From: Aquatica leii
Lineage: Eukaryota > Arthropoda > Insecta > Coleoptera > Lampyridae
Reading direction: 5' to 3'
Assembly: GCA_035610365.1 (NCBI GenBank)
Contig: CM069432.1
Coordinates: 232,212,532-232,276,531 of the forward strand
DNA: 64,000 bases
Shown here: piece after piece, positions 1 through 12,069 of the stretch
Layout: every line of letters starts with the position of its first letter
Numbering within the stretch: position 1 is the first letter of the stretch
Notes under the pieces: model-generated
Told to the model about the DNA's origin: nothing
Databases searched by the model: none
Seen by the model: the letters and a program-made list of their open reading frames with translations, nothing else
Program-made: the position numbers and the translations under genes

Positions 1-787
1 AATGGTGTAAATATTTATTAATTATAATTTACAAGCTTTCGAACTTGAGCTAAGTTTTTCGTCAAGAAGTATAAATTAAATTGACAATTATAAAACTAAC
101 GTAACTAAAAACGCTTAGGAGAAAAAATTTAAAATATGGGGTTAGACTGCGTAGAAGACAGCGCCACACAATACTGAGATTAGAACTAAATTGAACAAAT
201 TTTACTTTATTACATTACCACAGTACCGCTATTTTTCAAAACAAAAAAAATTATGATAATTAATTTTGTTGAAAGAAAATAATTTAAAAAGTTTATGAAA
301 TTGCATAAAAATTTACGGAATTGCATAAAACTATAAAATTGTGTGAAATTTAATGCCTTTAATCAAATTTGAATTAGTTTGAATACGATTATAGAAAAAA
401 CAACACAGTTAAACAGTCACTTCAACTCGCTTAGAATTAATCACTCATGCTTAACCCACCCGTAGATTTATCCATCGAACGCATAACAAAATTGCAAAGA
501 AATCAAGAAAATTAAAGAACATAATATACATATGAAATAAGAATCCAAAGCACAAGCTACTACTGATGAATCCAAACTATGTTCAAAATATTTTTAAATA
601 CACTAATCTATTTAGAAAATATCTTACAAAATATTAATATTTATGACAATTAAACTGTCACAAAAAAGTATGGTTAGCGCTACATTTTAGTTTCTGTCTC
701 AGTAATGAGTGGCGCTGATGATTTTTCTAAAAGCGTCAATAGCGTCAATAAGTTTAAAAATTGCTGCAAATATAAGAAAATGTACAA
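1..787. other. AT-rich non-coding stretch
   Basis: I see no gene here. The only short reading of note is an ATG-initiated 33-codon frame at 705 that runs into the start of the ORF at 788 in another frame. No splice-bounded exon or terminal repeat could be recognised. Confidence 0.4.
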
Positions 788-1027
788 ATGTTTCACGAAA
801 CTGTAGTTAAATATTTTGTAAATTTTGGTAACACACTGATGCGTGTTCCTACTTGTAACGCCTTAAACAATAAGACAAATTTACAAAACCACTGCAAAAA
901 ATACCCTTTTCTAGAACGGGTATGTAATTTTACGAAGGCTGCTGTAACTGTTATAATGTACGGTTCCCCATTTGTAGTGCTAATGACCCCATACGTCGTT
1001 TACAAGGTCGAAAAACAGTGGAAGTAA
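788..1027 (+). CDS. hypothetical 79-aa protein, one possible membrane segment
   Basis: This ORF begins with a true ATG and ends at a TAA. I do not recognise the protein. It has four cysteines in its first two thirds and a hydrophobic stretch near residues 50-70 (AAVTVIMYGSPFVVLMTPYV) followed by a charged tail (KVEKQWK), which would suit a small single-pass membrane protein. Composition is less AT-biased than the flanks. A short ATG frame starting at 705 overlaps its start in another phase, so either a frameshift or chance is possible. No neighbour suggests a role. It could also be an exon or pure chance. Confidence 0.25.
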   Translation: MFHETVVKYFVNFGNTLMRVPTCNALNNKTNLQNHCKKYPFLERVCNFTKAAVTVIMYGSPFVVLMTPYVVYKVEKQWK

Positions 1028-1357
1028 TGAGTAGAAATAGGACCAAAAAGAGAACGATGTTGCAAAGAGAGAAGCTGCAGTTCCGGGTTGTGTTATGAAT
1101 GGATGAATTCACAAACTTTTACAGAATAGTTTGAATCATCTCATTTTACTGACTATTATAACGTAATGTCAAAAAAAAACACATTGTTTTCGTTTGGCTA
1201 CCCAAGAATTCAACCCACCTGACACGTGGGAGTTTCCGCACGTTTAAGAGTACATGGAGAAACGTATTGACAAATTGCAGAGCAATACAAACAGCAAACG
1301 TCAACAGATAAGATAGATTCTTGCCTCTACTCTCGTCGAGATTGAAAAAATGTAATA
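1028..1357. other. Non-coding flank, left target TA of the Tigger element
   Basis: No gene is recognised. Open frames on both strands are short and overlap the transposon end, which argues for chance. The TA at 1356-1357 is the left copy of the Tigger target-site duplication. Confidence 0.4.
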
Positions 1358-3191
1358 AAGTAGAATCTCTCATATCCGACCTTCCCACAACCCAATCCAC
1401 CCGATATCCGACACACGCTCCGTTAGCGAGCCTGTTCAGACTTGAAAGAGTGACTCAACTGCACTATGCTTTGCTTTTGTGTCACAAACTGTCAGTTTAG
1501 CCGTAATTGTTGATGTGGAATGTGCTCTGACTATGTATGTATATGTAATCTTGTACTGTTCTACGTTTGTTAACGTCAATACATACTGTTTGTGTTTTTT
1601 CCCATTATTTATTCACGACTACGGAATGTGAGGTACTTTAATGTGAGGTTACGTGTGTGACAATGGCAACTCAAGCAACGTAAGCGTGTTCATGTTTTTC
1701 TGCAACAAAAACTTGCCGTGTTACAACATGGTCCACCACGGTGAGTATGTTATTAAGGTCGCTTCTGAGTTGGGTGTAGGGGTGACTACGGTAAAAAAAC
1801 TGGGAAAAAACCTGTAAAGAACTGGAAGCGTACTCAACGATAGTTGAGACAGATGGTGCGTTAAAAAGTAGAAAAATATTGAAAGCGTTTGGTGTAAGGG
1901 AACACCATTGTCAGGTCAGGCCCCAGTTGCGTCATAGCATACGACTTGTTATAATTGCAGGAGAAAACTCTCAGCTAATGATAATGCTGCTAAAGAGTTT
2001 GTAGAAAATTTAAGAAGTAGGTCATAGAACAGAAACTTGTACCCGAATAAGTCTTAGACGAAACAGGACTAAGCTACAAAATGCTTCCAAAAACCACTCT
2101 TGCTGCTAAAAATGAACCTGTGTTTGGAACAAAGCTTGCTAAAGACAGACTCACAATTGCAATTTGTAGCAATGCTGGGAGAAGTCACAAAATGCCGTTG
2201 TTCTTTAACAGGAAAATCTAAGAAGCCAAAAGCATTTCAAATCTAACCATGGCAACACTTCCAGTTTTCTATCGGAATCAATCGTTTGCTTGGATGGATG
2301 GGGATTTATTTAAAAAATGCTTTTCTGACAAATTGGTCTCCGCAGTAAAAAACAGTTAAAGTCTACAAATTTACCTGCTCGCCCTGTTTTGCTCTTAGAT
2401 AACGCTCCCAGTCGTCCCTCTAAATGTAAATGTAAAGAAAGGAAACATCAATGCTTTACTTTATCGCCCCATGTTACACGTTCAATAGTACATATCGATC
2501 AGGGTTTCATTGAGTGGTTAAATAGAAGATACCAAAAAAAATATGTCGGCTCTCTGCTAGACAAAACAGAAGAAAGATGTGACCTTTTGGAGACAATGAA
2601 AAGTTTAAACATAAAAGACACTATCTGCACCTTTGCTGCAGCTTTAGCCCTCATTGAAACAAGAAGAACCTGAGACTGATCATGAGCCGACTTCAACAGA
2701 AGCAGAAACATTACAAAATCTATAAGTGTTTCGGCAGTTACCAATGAAGATCTCAACGACGACCAAATCATTGCTGTTGTGCAGAACAAAGCCGTGGAAA
2801 AAGAAATTGACTCGAATGAAAACGTAACCACCAGTGAGAACGTAGTAAGTCATTCTACTGCTATGAACGCCTTCGACGTTGCGGTGAAATACATCGAGCA
2901 ACATCCAAATTGCAATCCCAATGGATGTATTGTGTGCGAAAAAGTGGAGGGACACTTTCTCAAAGTCAAGATTGACAAAGTTGAAACAAAAATACATTAC
3001 TGAATTCTTTAAATAGTACATACATGTATGTATGCTTAGATTTTATTCATCCTCTCATTTAATTTAAAAACAGTAAATGTTAGAAATGTATACAATAACA
3101 TTTTTACAAGTACAATAAAGCTCTATTACAGTACTGTATAGCTGTTTTTCTACCTGGCAAAGACGTTTTTATGATATGAGAGTTTCTACTG
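1358..3191 (+). mobile_element. Tigger/pogo-type DNA transposon with TA duplication
   Basis: The ends are inverted: the left end reads AAGTAGAATCTCTCATAT from 1358, and the complement of the right end reads CAGTAGAAACTCTCATAT from 3191. These match at about 16 of 18 positions. A TA dinucleotide flanks each end (1356-1357 and 3192-3193), as expected of Tc1/mariner/pogo elements. The 1.83-kb body carries a decayed transposase in the + orientation. It is a fossil copy, because the reading frame is broken several times. Confidence 0.8.
1663..3003 (+). pseudogene. Tigger/jerky-like transposase, decayed
   Basis: The order is a CENP-B-type helix-turn-helix (around 1682-1800, with readings KRVHVFLQQKLAVLQHG and GVGVTTVKKLGKNL), then a DDE_1 endonuclease core. 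The first catalytic Asp lies in LDETGLSYK near 2057. A segment near 2155 reads TIAICSNAGRSHKMPL. The second Asp lies in LLLDNAPS near 2398, followed by a degenerate HVTRSIVHIDQGFIEW. A C-terminal tail with two close cysteines (NPNGCIVCEK) ends at a stop at 3001-3003. The first ATG (1663) hits a stop within seven codons, and several frame changes follow, so no functional enzyme is encoded. Confidence 0.75.
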
Positions 3192-3280
3192 TAATGCCAT
3201 CATCGGTTCCTTTCAAGCAAAGGAAATCGTACTAATAAATCCGGAGCGAGTTTTGTACAAAATTCCTATGTTCTTTTAAA

Positions 3281-3856
3281 TTGTTTACAACCACAACGAT
3301 TCTTATCGGCACCAACAAAAAAAATGTAAAACGATATAGCCTGGCAAACAATGATAGTTTCAGCACTTTAGACATCTATGAACGACTAACTAACAACAAT
3401 TCAGATGATGAACTTTTTGAAGACATTGAAAAGGTTGTGCGACAGGAAACTGAATATTTTGGACCACGAATTGGAGATATTGAAGTTGGAAAATATAAAT
3501 GTAAAGTCCTAAGAGGATCTAGTAAGAAAATGGTTTGACTTAGTAAGAGGTAAAGACTCATTTAAAAAAACTTATCACTTGATAGTTGATGGTGTATTTC
3601 TTTATTCAATAGATCATTCGATGTGGAAGGTAGGCATCAGTCAGAAATAAAACAAATCGATTATTCTGGCTACATTTCGTCAGCTATTGCGCCATCTTTA
3701 GACCAATCTCTTAGAGATAAAACCTTTGTAGATGACATAGAAGGCGTGATAGCCATTTCACTAACTCCTACTTTTAATAACCTTAACGATAGACTTACTT
3801 ACTTATTTGAAAAGAAAATCTGTGTACGAAATGCAACCATCCTCCACTTTCTGTAA
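3281..3856 (+). pseudogene. Unidentified decayed ORF (about 190 codons, two frameshifts)
   Basis: Two open frames (3281-3538 and 3623-3856) lie in the same phase. Between them a third stretch in the next phase (from 3531, beginning WFDLVRGKDSFKK) stays open and overlaps both, so all three look like parts of one ancestral protein broken by a +1 and a compensating shift. The first part is acidic (NNNSDDELFEDIEK) and the second hydrophilic. I recognise no domain. The piece sits between the Tigger right end and a separate pogo-like terminus at 3874, so it may be transposon cargo, a captured host gene or another insertion. No function is assigned. Confidence 0.35.
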
Positions 3857-3873
3857 TATTTTAGAACATAATA

Positions 3874-3900
3874 CAGTAAAACCTGCTAAAACAAAACCTG
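3874..3900 (+). repeat. Single pogo-type terminus (CAGTAAAACC) after TA
   Basis: The sequence TA followed by CAGTAAAACCTGCTAAAAC resembles a pogo/Tigger left end pointing rightward. I found no inverted partner in the window, so this is an orphan end or a resemblance by chance. Confidence 0.3.
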
Positions 3901-6900
3901 TCGAGACCAAGTAAATTTTTCGCTTTAAACAAGTTTCCGTTTGTTTAAAAAACACATAGATAATAGCTTATGGCAAATCCATAAAAATAAAAATAGTGTT
4001 ATGAATTTGTTACAAGCTTTTGGTATTTTACGAACCTGCACGGCCAACTCGCAATAGTCGGTGAGAGGGGTAGGTTCATAAGAGATAAAAAAAAAGGTGT
4101 TTCAGGGCGCCAGAGCTTATCCCACAGTAACTTCTGTCCCGCTCCAGACAGGCGGGTCTCACTTGTAACAAGATGTTAGGTTCGTAATGGTGAAAGAAGC
4201 GAAAGAAAGAAAAAAAACTAAATCGATAATAACAATTGTACTTTAATTACTCTATCAAGATAAATATATTAAAAGTTAAATAGCCAAATCTGAGCAGGTA
4301 CTAGCGAGAATATACAAAAGAGAATATCAGCAGGATCGGCAACTTACAATACACGTCAAACAAAAGTGTAGCCACCATAACATATATAAAACTTTATCAG
4401 TAAGTAACATGAATAATAATAATTGACTGTGGATATAAGCAGCAAGCGATAAATCATTTACTTAAATTAATTGAGTAACAATCACAAGCAACAAGTCAAT
4501 TCGCACGTACAATTAGTAAATATAGTAAGTCGTGAGTATTCACCGTAGCGACAACGAATAAATAAGAAAAAAAAATGACTTACCAAATTCCAGGGTTACC
4601 TTCAGAAAAACGTTTTTCCTAATGGCTTCCTGCAATCAAATTTCCTGAAAATAATCGTGTCTACCTGGCGTCTCACAAACTATAAGTAAAAGACACATTT
4701 AAAGGAAAGTAATCGAACCGACACTTATCGTATGCTGTTACATTAAATTTCGTCGACGGTGGTATTCAGTTATTGCTTCCGAAGAGAATTCAATCTTATC
4801 GTATTAGGATCTTCCGAACAGGTGACATTCACTAAGGTAACAATTGCCTCCGAATCGAAATTCTGCACTGGTATCGCAGCGTTCTTAGCTCTACAGCTTC
4901 CGATTATAATTTTCCCTTGAAGATTTTAGCTGACGATAAGAACACCCATAGTTAGGAGGTAGCACATGGCGTCTGCGTGGATGAAATCAATTTAATTCAG
5001 AAGACTTCTATTTTCCATCGTGTCCCAACACGTGGATGATTTTTGAAAAACGATATTCAATTCACGCAGACATAGGTACTAACATGCACGATGTTAAAGT
5101 CAAAATTCCGGTATCTCGCCGGATATCGCCTACTCAATACAAAGTGACCAACCAACCCGATAGATGGCGTCGAGAAATATAAAAGTAATTTTTAATTAAA
5201 CTAATATACAGGGTAATGCATTATTTAAATTTATGCACGTAACAAATTTTTAAAATTTGAAAATGTATTTAAAAAAAGCTATAATCGTAGTTTGTTCACA
5301 GATTCTTATAATAATAAAACAAATTTGTACCAAACACGCTTTTTCTAATAAGTAATGTATTATTAAGATTGTTAAAAAACAAAGGTAACCAGAATAAACG
5401 TACCTGCTTGTCAAAGATAAAAAAATTTGTAGAGCCGAGATATTAGAGTAAAGTATGTGTTACATTATACTTTCTAGAGAGCTTGTACAATTACCTATCC
5501 GATGATAAGTTTATATTTAGGTTATCATTTAACAAAAGCTGTAATTTATATTCGGTATAGATCAATCACCTATTATTTATATTTTAATTAAAAAGGGAAA
5601 ATTTAAAGACTGGTATAAAAACTATAGATATTGTTAAATATGTGTATAAAATTTTACATCATTATTGCTATTACTTCTTAGAGCATCGTAAAGTGAGCAA
5701 TTTTTTTTACTCTAAAGCTTTATAACTTTTAAACTATTTATAATAAATACTTAATACTTTATACAAAATATTATTTACGTTTAAAAATGTAATAATGTGG
5801 GTGTTCTATTTAAAAAATCATAAGTTAGCATCAGTACTCTGAATTTGATAACTCTGTATATACAAAAATATTTTAAGTTGTAAACGCTATTTATTGATGG
5901 CTATCTATAACAAAAATAATACTAATATCTATTTTAGTCCGGACGCAATTGTCCGAAATGCGAATGGTGTGACACCGGATGTATACTTGAGTATTTTTAG
6001 CTTGAAAATATAATAACCGAAGAATAAAGATTTTTATATTTAGAATTATATAACTATTAAGAACTCCTATTTAATATAAATAAATAATTTAGTAAACTCA
6101 GTTTTCCCAAAACATTCCAAACCGAAACTTACGAGAAATACAACTTGTACAGGTGGTTTAGAACTTATACATACATTTCAACGTAATAACAATATATAAG
6201 ATTGTAATATGTCGATGCCAGTTACAAGAATTTACATGTAAATGTGAATTTTTTCGAATTTTAAAACAGTATTAATTGAGACCCTCTATACAGATATGCT
6301 TCCAAATTTTGCTATGCCAAGAAATAAACTATATTTCGATATGATCAAGCAATAAAAAAATCAAAAGATTAAATTAAAATCAATGAAAATAATAGAATCA
6401 GTTGATTATATCGAAAATGTTCTATTACACAAAAATTAAATATTTGATAATCACTATATCGTGTAGTTATAAAAATTATAGATTATCAATAAATGAAAGT
6501 GTCTTATTACAAAAAAAAATATTTAATCAAAATAACTGTATAGATACGCGTACGTGTATAACTATAAATGTTATTATATTTTGGTTACAATAATTTCAAA
6601 TTTAGTTATTGGAAATAGTATATTAGTTGTACTTCTACATCTACCTTGAAAACAAAATCTTGCGCATAAACCTAAAACTGAATAAATTAAAAAACACCCA
6701 TACGTTCGATACCAATTAATCATTGTACTAATTTAAGGAAAATGCAAATAATTTTCATAAAAACCTATATTGCAATAACTTTTTATGGATCCGTTTCCTA
6801 AAAAACAATCATCGTCGAACAACCACTCCTTAGTCATTGTTTCTAATGTTGCAATTTGTATTTTTTATTGAACTTATTCTGGTTCGAGCCAAAACAAACA

Positions 6901-7482
6901 TATTATTTAAAGAAATTAGTAACCACATATTCATAAGAAGGTTAACCTATATTGACCTCCAAAAGTTAAACACTCCTACAATTATATCACAATACGTTAT
7001 ATATTATATCCATAAATAACATAATAGTAAATTACTTGTTTCTTTGCTTCGTAGATACCTCAAACACATTGAAATTTTTAAATAATTGTTTTAAAATCAC
7101 CTTAACAGTAAGAGACAAAAAGTTTGTTAAATTACAAAAAAAACGTGCATGCTCTTTAACGATCGGTATAGAATATCCTTTATTTGGATCATTCCACAGT
7201 GGAGCCAAATTATGTTAAACTGCAACAAAATACAAAAATACAAAATAAATTTCTCTGCCTACCTGATTTCTTTACGTTTTATGAAACACATGTAGTTTAA
7301 GTATTAACGGTATCAGGATATTACCTGTACTTAGGTATTAAATATGAGTTAGTCAGTTCATGTTGAGGTTAGATCAACCTCTACCAAAGATACGAATTAC
7401 ACTAGCCTACCATATTAAACTTTTTTTGAATACTTGTTGTGAAAATAGGTGTATACTTCTTACAGAATATTAGTCTATTTCA
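3901..7482. other. No gene recognised
   Basis: The first kilobase (4030-5180) is richer in GC than its surroundings and could be old transposon sequence, but I recognise no domain, terminal repeat or splice-bounded exon. From 5200 to 7480 the sequence is strongly AT-rich, with only chance ORFs of about 60 codons. TACAGGGTAATG at 5208 resembles a mariner-type terminus. Confidence 0.4.
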
Positions 7483-9242
7483 CAAGTTCAAAAACGTGTT
7501 AATTCTTGAAATAGCTCCTCAAAATATGAACAATAGCTCATTGGATTCAGAATGACGTCTAGAAAAATGTATTAAAACGCTTTTAGCAGATAAACAAATT
7601 AAGATGAAAAAAAGCATTTTGTTTTTCGCGAATAACTCAGAAACTATAAGACATAAACGGAATCTTAAAGAAGAGGAAATTTCCAATAAAAAAGTTCAAA
7701 CTCCCAAAACTCTATCTTCACTGCAAATGATTTTAAATGAACGCTGAAAGTAGGCCTCCGCCTGACCATTTTGGGATGCGCGCGCGGCCGCTGAACAAGT
7801 ACGTTACATATAATAGTTTCAGTCTTAAATGTTAATTAAAATTTTTTTAAAAATATGGTGTATTCTCAACACTTGAAGGAATAAGGTCTTGTTGGAAAAA
7901 TTGATCTTACTTAACTTTTGAACAAGTTAGTCATCATCTGTTAATAGTAATATTAACGTATAATAATGTATCAGAAATAGATCGTTAATGACCCTTATTA
8001 ATGAACGATTTTGAACCAATGAAGGAATTTCTATTAATGTACTATTTTGTATAGCAACCAATGAAATTGTTGGCAACCACTGATTTAACGATATTGCGCG
8101 ACTACTAAATATAACAAAAGGTTACGTATACTTTAGTTTCCTTATAACTTCACACGTTTTACTAAGGTACGATCAACGGAAAAACTTTAAAACTAACTGG
8201 TTTGTTAATCGGCGACAAATAATCTCGACAATATTAACGCGTTCGCTCGCTACACTCGCTCACGGCGTTAAAATGTTTCGATTATGAATCGCTATAATTA
8301 ACAACCTTGTTTGTTAAATAACTATTTAAGGTGATTATTTGGTTTACAATAATTTTTTTAAGTTTGCAAAAAAATGAAAAATCCTAAAAATGTTTAAAAT
8401 TTTTTTTAATATTTGTTACAATAAAAAAAAATTTTTTAATCATAATTTAATGACAAAACTAAAAAAATATATATTATTTAAATATTAAAGTAGTCAATTC
8501 GTTTATAAGCAATTTATAAAGAAATAGCGTAAAAAAATTTTTTTACGTTAATAAATGTCTCATTTTTAACAGTTTTTAGATTTTTCATTTTTTGCAACAT
8601 AAAAAATTATTGTAAACAAAATAATCAGCTTTATAAATATTTGGTGACGTGAAGTATACATATAGAAAAAGCTGTGAAAAGCGAACAATTTTTGTTTTAA
8701 ATATTTAAACAATTTTCATTGCTTGCAATGATGACGGAAGTCATAAAAAATTTTCTTAATTAACAATCGCCTAACTTGTTCAAAAATCAAGTTAGATCAA
8801 TTTTTCTAACGAGACCTTATTCCTTCAAGTGTTGAAAATACATCATAATTGTTTTAATTTTTTAATTTAATGCTTTAAAAAAATATTTTATGTGACGTAC
8901 TCGCTTCAGAGGCCGCGCGCGCATCCTGTTAAAATCACATGGAGCCCTACTTTCGGCGTTCATTAAAACCATCAGCAGTGGAGATAAAATTCCGGAAGTT
9001 GTTATTGAAGATTTCCTCCTCTAAAAAGTTTTTTTCAGATTTTGATAATCTCTTATAGTTTTTGAGTTATTCGCAAAAAACTAAATGGTTTTTTTATCAT
9101 CTTAATTGGTTTATAACTTTTGCAATTTTTTATCTGCTAAGAAACCATTTTAATACATTTTTCTAGACGTCATTCCGAATCCAATGAGCTATCGTTCATA
9201 TTTTTAGGAGCTATTTTAAGAATTAACACGTTTTTGAACTTG
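7483..9242. mobile_element. Long foldback (inverted-repeat) element, about 1.76 kb
   Basis: The two halves are inverted copies of each other. The left starts CAAGTTCAAAAACGTGTTAA at 7483 and the right ends with its near-complement at 9242. Inner landmarks pair too: GACGTCTAGAAAAATGT near 7553 with its complement near 9160; a GC-rich GATGCGCGCGCGGCCGCT near 7775 with its complement near 8912; TTGAAGGAATAAGGTC near 7873 with its complement near 8815; and GGTTTACAATAATTTTT near 8341 with its complement near 8610. The left arm holds about 240 extra bases, including a small palindrome around 8230-8275. No transposase ORF is present, so it is non-autonomous. Superfamily and exact target duplication are unresolved. 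Confidence 0.75.
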
Positions 9243-9420
9243 ACTCGACTATATACCAAAAACCAAATTTTTCTTTCACTTTTAGTTTTAAAGTTGTAAT
9301 AATACTCCGCTAATAGAAAAATAATAATTCTATTTACAAATTTTGTTAAACTGAAGTTATAAAAAAATACATAAGCACAAAAATATTGACATGATATAGA
9401 ATAATTTAATCAGTATATCA

Positions 9421-10330
9421 TGACAGGATCCCACCTACCCTAATGTCGTCTTTCCATTTCTGAAATATCTTTTTCCTTCTTCGCCACACATCTTTCCTAA
9501 ATTAGTAAGAACGAAGTCCAAATGTTACTGCAAAAAATCAACTTTAAGCAACATTCGGCACCCTAAATTTTTATAGTTTTCTAGCAAATTTGCTATCATG
9601 TCTTGGTAGTTTGCACTCTTTTGATTTCCCAGAAAAGGTTTACAAACAAAATTTTATATTAAATTTTCCACAAACAATGTTAATCCGTCGCTGTCATTCT
9701 GTTATTTGGTAATGTGGCTGAACTGCTCGGTTATTCCACAGACAACAATATTTGGTAACGTCTTCTTGCAGTTCAAGTAATAAAAAAATAATCTTAAGGT
9801 CGCCACAGATTTGCCATATATCATTTCAATGTTGAATGAGATTTAATATAGTTTTAATATAGTTGACTTTTGTTTTTGTAAAATCAGCCAATATGATTGA
9901 TTGTTTCGAGTTACCATTATAAAGTAAAACGGCATTGAAACTTGTTTTCGACGAGCGTTCTGCAGGATTATATTCAATACTTGTTTCATACAAAAGTCTA
10001 CATCAGTGCAGTAACAGAAATGTCTTTCAACTGTGTAAAACTAACAAAATTTTTCGTGGCGCTTCTATAATACAGAAATTCTTGTAAATGTAAAAGATTC
10101 CATCATTTTAATCCTGATCCCAAAATTTAGGTAAACCCAAATCCCATATCAAGTGATTGAGATCTGATTGTGTAATAAGAGGTGGTTCATTAGAAGAAAC
10201 ATACGCCAGATTGCTTGGAAATGACAAATTCAAAACATCGTTTATATGTTCCTCGTCTGAGGAATTTGCAAAGGCATTTGAAGGCATTGGAGTTGGAAGG
10301 GAAGCTCACAATCACTTCCTTTCAATGGTT
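9421..10330 (-). pseudogene. Relic of an uncharacterised insect multicopy gene
   Basis: Reading the minus strand through frameshifts gives, in order: EPPLITQSDLNHLIWDLGLP, a YRKRHEKF-like piece, a CTDVDFC-like piece, NAVLLYNGNSKQSIILADF, an IWQICGDLKI segment, a HYQITE segment, and finally ISEMERRH followed by GRWDPVM at 9421-9470. I recall this order from a large family of uncharacterised, apparently repetitive insect proteins. Their biochemical role is unknown to me. Stops and shifts occur throughout, so this copy is dead. An ORF on the + strand at 10157 is an antisense shadow of the same stretch. A second fragment of the family lies near 16765. Confidence 0.5.
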
Positions 10331-11603
10331 TTCTTACAGATGGAATGTCTGAATACGTTACATTGTGTTTATTTGTTTTCCTCTCAATTTTTACAGCTTT
10401 TATAGAATAGTCGCAAACCTGCTCGAGCTTGCTACTATACTTTTTTAGTTTTTAATTTTACATTAATCTTACTGAAAACAGATAAAAATATTATTGTGAA
10501 AATGTGTTATGATTAAAACAATTCAAAATACTAAAATTTCTGATTGTTAAGTCAGTTATAAAAATTATGTCGGCTAGTGTTATTCGTGTGTTTGTAATTT
10601 CAAACTTCAAAAAATGTTTTTTTTTATTGTATGTTGTATTCATTTGTGTATTTTGTATACACCTAGTTCATAATATCTAAATAATACAAAATTTTAGCAA
10701 ATGATAAATTCAACTTCACTTATTTTAAATTAATCCTAATTAATTTAACTGTGAACCAACTCAGTGACGTACCCACAGGGGGATGAAGGAGTAGACTTCC
10801 TACCCAAATGAAGAGCATTGATATGTTAAATAAATTGTGAAAACCTTCTTGTTACAAGTACCAAACCAATCGCTAATTACTGAACTAAAACTTTGCTAAA
10901 CAAAGTATTTGTTTACATTATAAAAAAACAAGATTAAGAATCAATCAAATTAATTAAAATTTTATGTAGATACTCGTTATATATCGATGCCATTACTAGA
11001 CGTACTTTCTCTGTGTTTAAAAAGCTAAAAATGATTTGCGCAATTGGAGATCACTTATTAGTAAAATATTCTTCACTGGGTTGTTAAAACTTAACTACAC
11101 TTAAAAAAAATTATTTTAGACATTTAAATACTTTGACTTTTTTTGTCGGTTCATAGAGAACTTAGTCTACTAAAAAAAATTATCAAAAATGTACATGAAA
11201 AAACAAAACTTTTCACATTACCAATGGATAACGTATTAAAAAAGATAATCTGAATCGAGAAAAGAATTAATATTCTAGACCATCGAAAAAATTTAAGAAA
11301 TAGAACAAAACAGAATATTCAAGTCGAAGATAAGGCAAAAGCGTAAGAGGTAAATTCAAGATATCTACTTGAGTAAAGAACCACACGCCGGTGTTAAATA
11401 AATATGTATATAAGTGGTTTAACGCGCGTGTTGTAATGTTATCGCAAACAACGTTTATTTATAGTTACAGTTACAGTAATTAAGCTAAATAATTATTTTA
11501 TTAAATTCGTTATTTATGAGTTTCTTAGTGTATTGTGTTTTAGTTTCAGTAAAATTAGTTACATTTATAATAGCGTAAAATTAAATTGTTTTAAGTTCGC
11601 AAC
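10331..11603. other. No gene; one CAGTGACG-type terminus at 10762
   Basis: AT-rich. CAGTGACGTACCCACAGGGG at 10762 resembles the CAGTGGCG-type ends seen elsewhere in the window (42031, 43598, 58997, 63692). Around 11552, AAAATTAGTTACATTTATAA is shared with repeats near 52624 and 61053. Confidence 0.35.
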
Positions 11604-11612
11604 AAAATGAAT
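11552..11612 (+). repeat. LTR-like repeat family B, copy 1 (3' part)
   Basis: AAAATTAGTTACATTTATAA is followed by an AT-rich tail ending in AAGTTCGCAACAA. The same block recurs near 52624 and 61053, where the tails end in AAAATTCGTTATA and AAAATCGTTACAA. The end resembles that of repeat family A, suggesting related LTRs. A TATATAAG lies upstream at about 11407. Full boundaries were not determined. Confidence 0.35.
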
Positions 11613-11990
11613 GAAGACATAATAACCAAGTTATAATACGCTGACAACACTATCTTAACAACAGACAACATAGAAGACTTAAAAAACGTGATGGAAGGCC
11701 TGAACAGAGAATAGAAAAACAAAATTACGCAACACTTGATTAATATGTTTTGCCGGTAATGATATATGAAACAGAAAATTTATTAACGACTAAACACAAT
11801 ATAAAAAAGATTAGAATACTTCAAAGAGCAATAGAAAAAACCACGTTGAACATCACAAAAGAAACAAAGTAAGAAATAAAAAAGGTCGATAACGAAGATA
11901 ACAGATGTGGCATCAAAATAGTAAAACTAAAATGAAGTTACGTCGGACATTGGAGACCATATGACCATAAATGAGAAAGTGGAAGATCAC
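11604..11990 (+). pseudogene. LINE reverse-transcriptase scrap
   Basis: A frame near 11638 reads YADNTILTTDNIEDLKNVME, a degenerate reverse-transcriptase box C region (consensus YADDT), and ends after GLNRE. A further stretch (about 11800-11990) reads IRILQRAIEKTTLNITKETK and then GIKIVKLK, followed by GHWRPYDH. This matches the C-terminal QRAMER...GHVAR segment I know from insect non-LTR elements. The element is heavily decayed and deleted. Confidence 0.5.
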
Positions 11991-12069
11991 ATATGCGCTG
12001 ATAATTAATTTAATTTAAATACTAGTAAATAAAATAGTATATGTGAAAATATATCTTAATGATAGGTTG

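Noticed and set aside
1146-1400. Hydrophobic minus-strand ORF of 84 codons
   Set aside because: Its start lies inside the Tigger terminal repeat and nothing supports expression.
2499-3021. Minus-strand ORFs of 110 and 113 codons
   Set aside because: They are antisense to the Tigger transposase reading, which has recognisable motifs on the + strand.
4960-5075. Short inverted repeat GTCTGCGTG ... CACGCAGAC
   Set aside because: Nine matching bases separated by about 80 are expected by chance at this scale and nothing else supports a structure.
10157-10405. + strand ORF of 82 codons
   Set aside because: It starts at TTG and lies antisense to the multicopy-gene relic on the minus strand.
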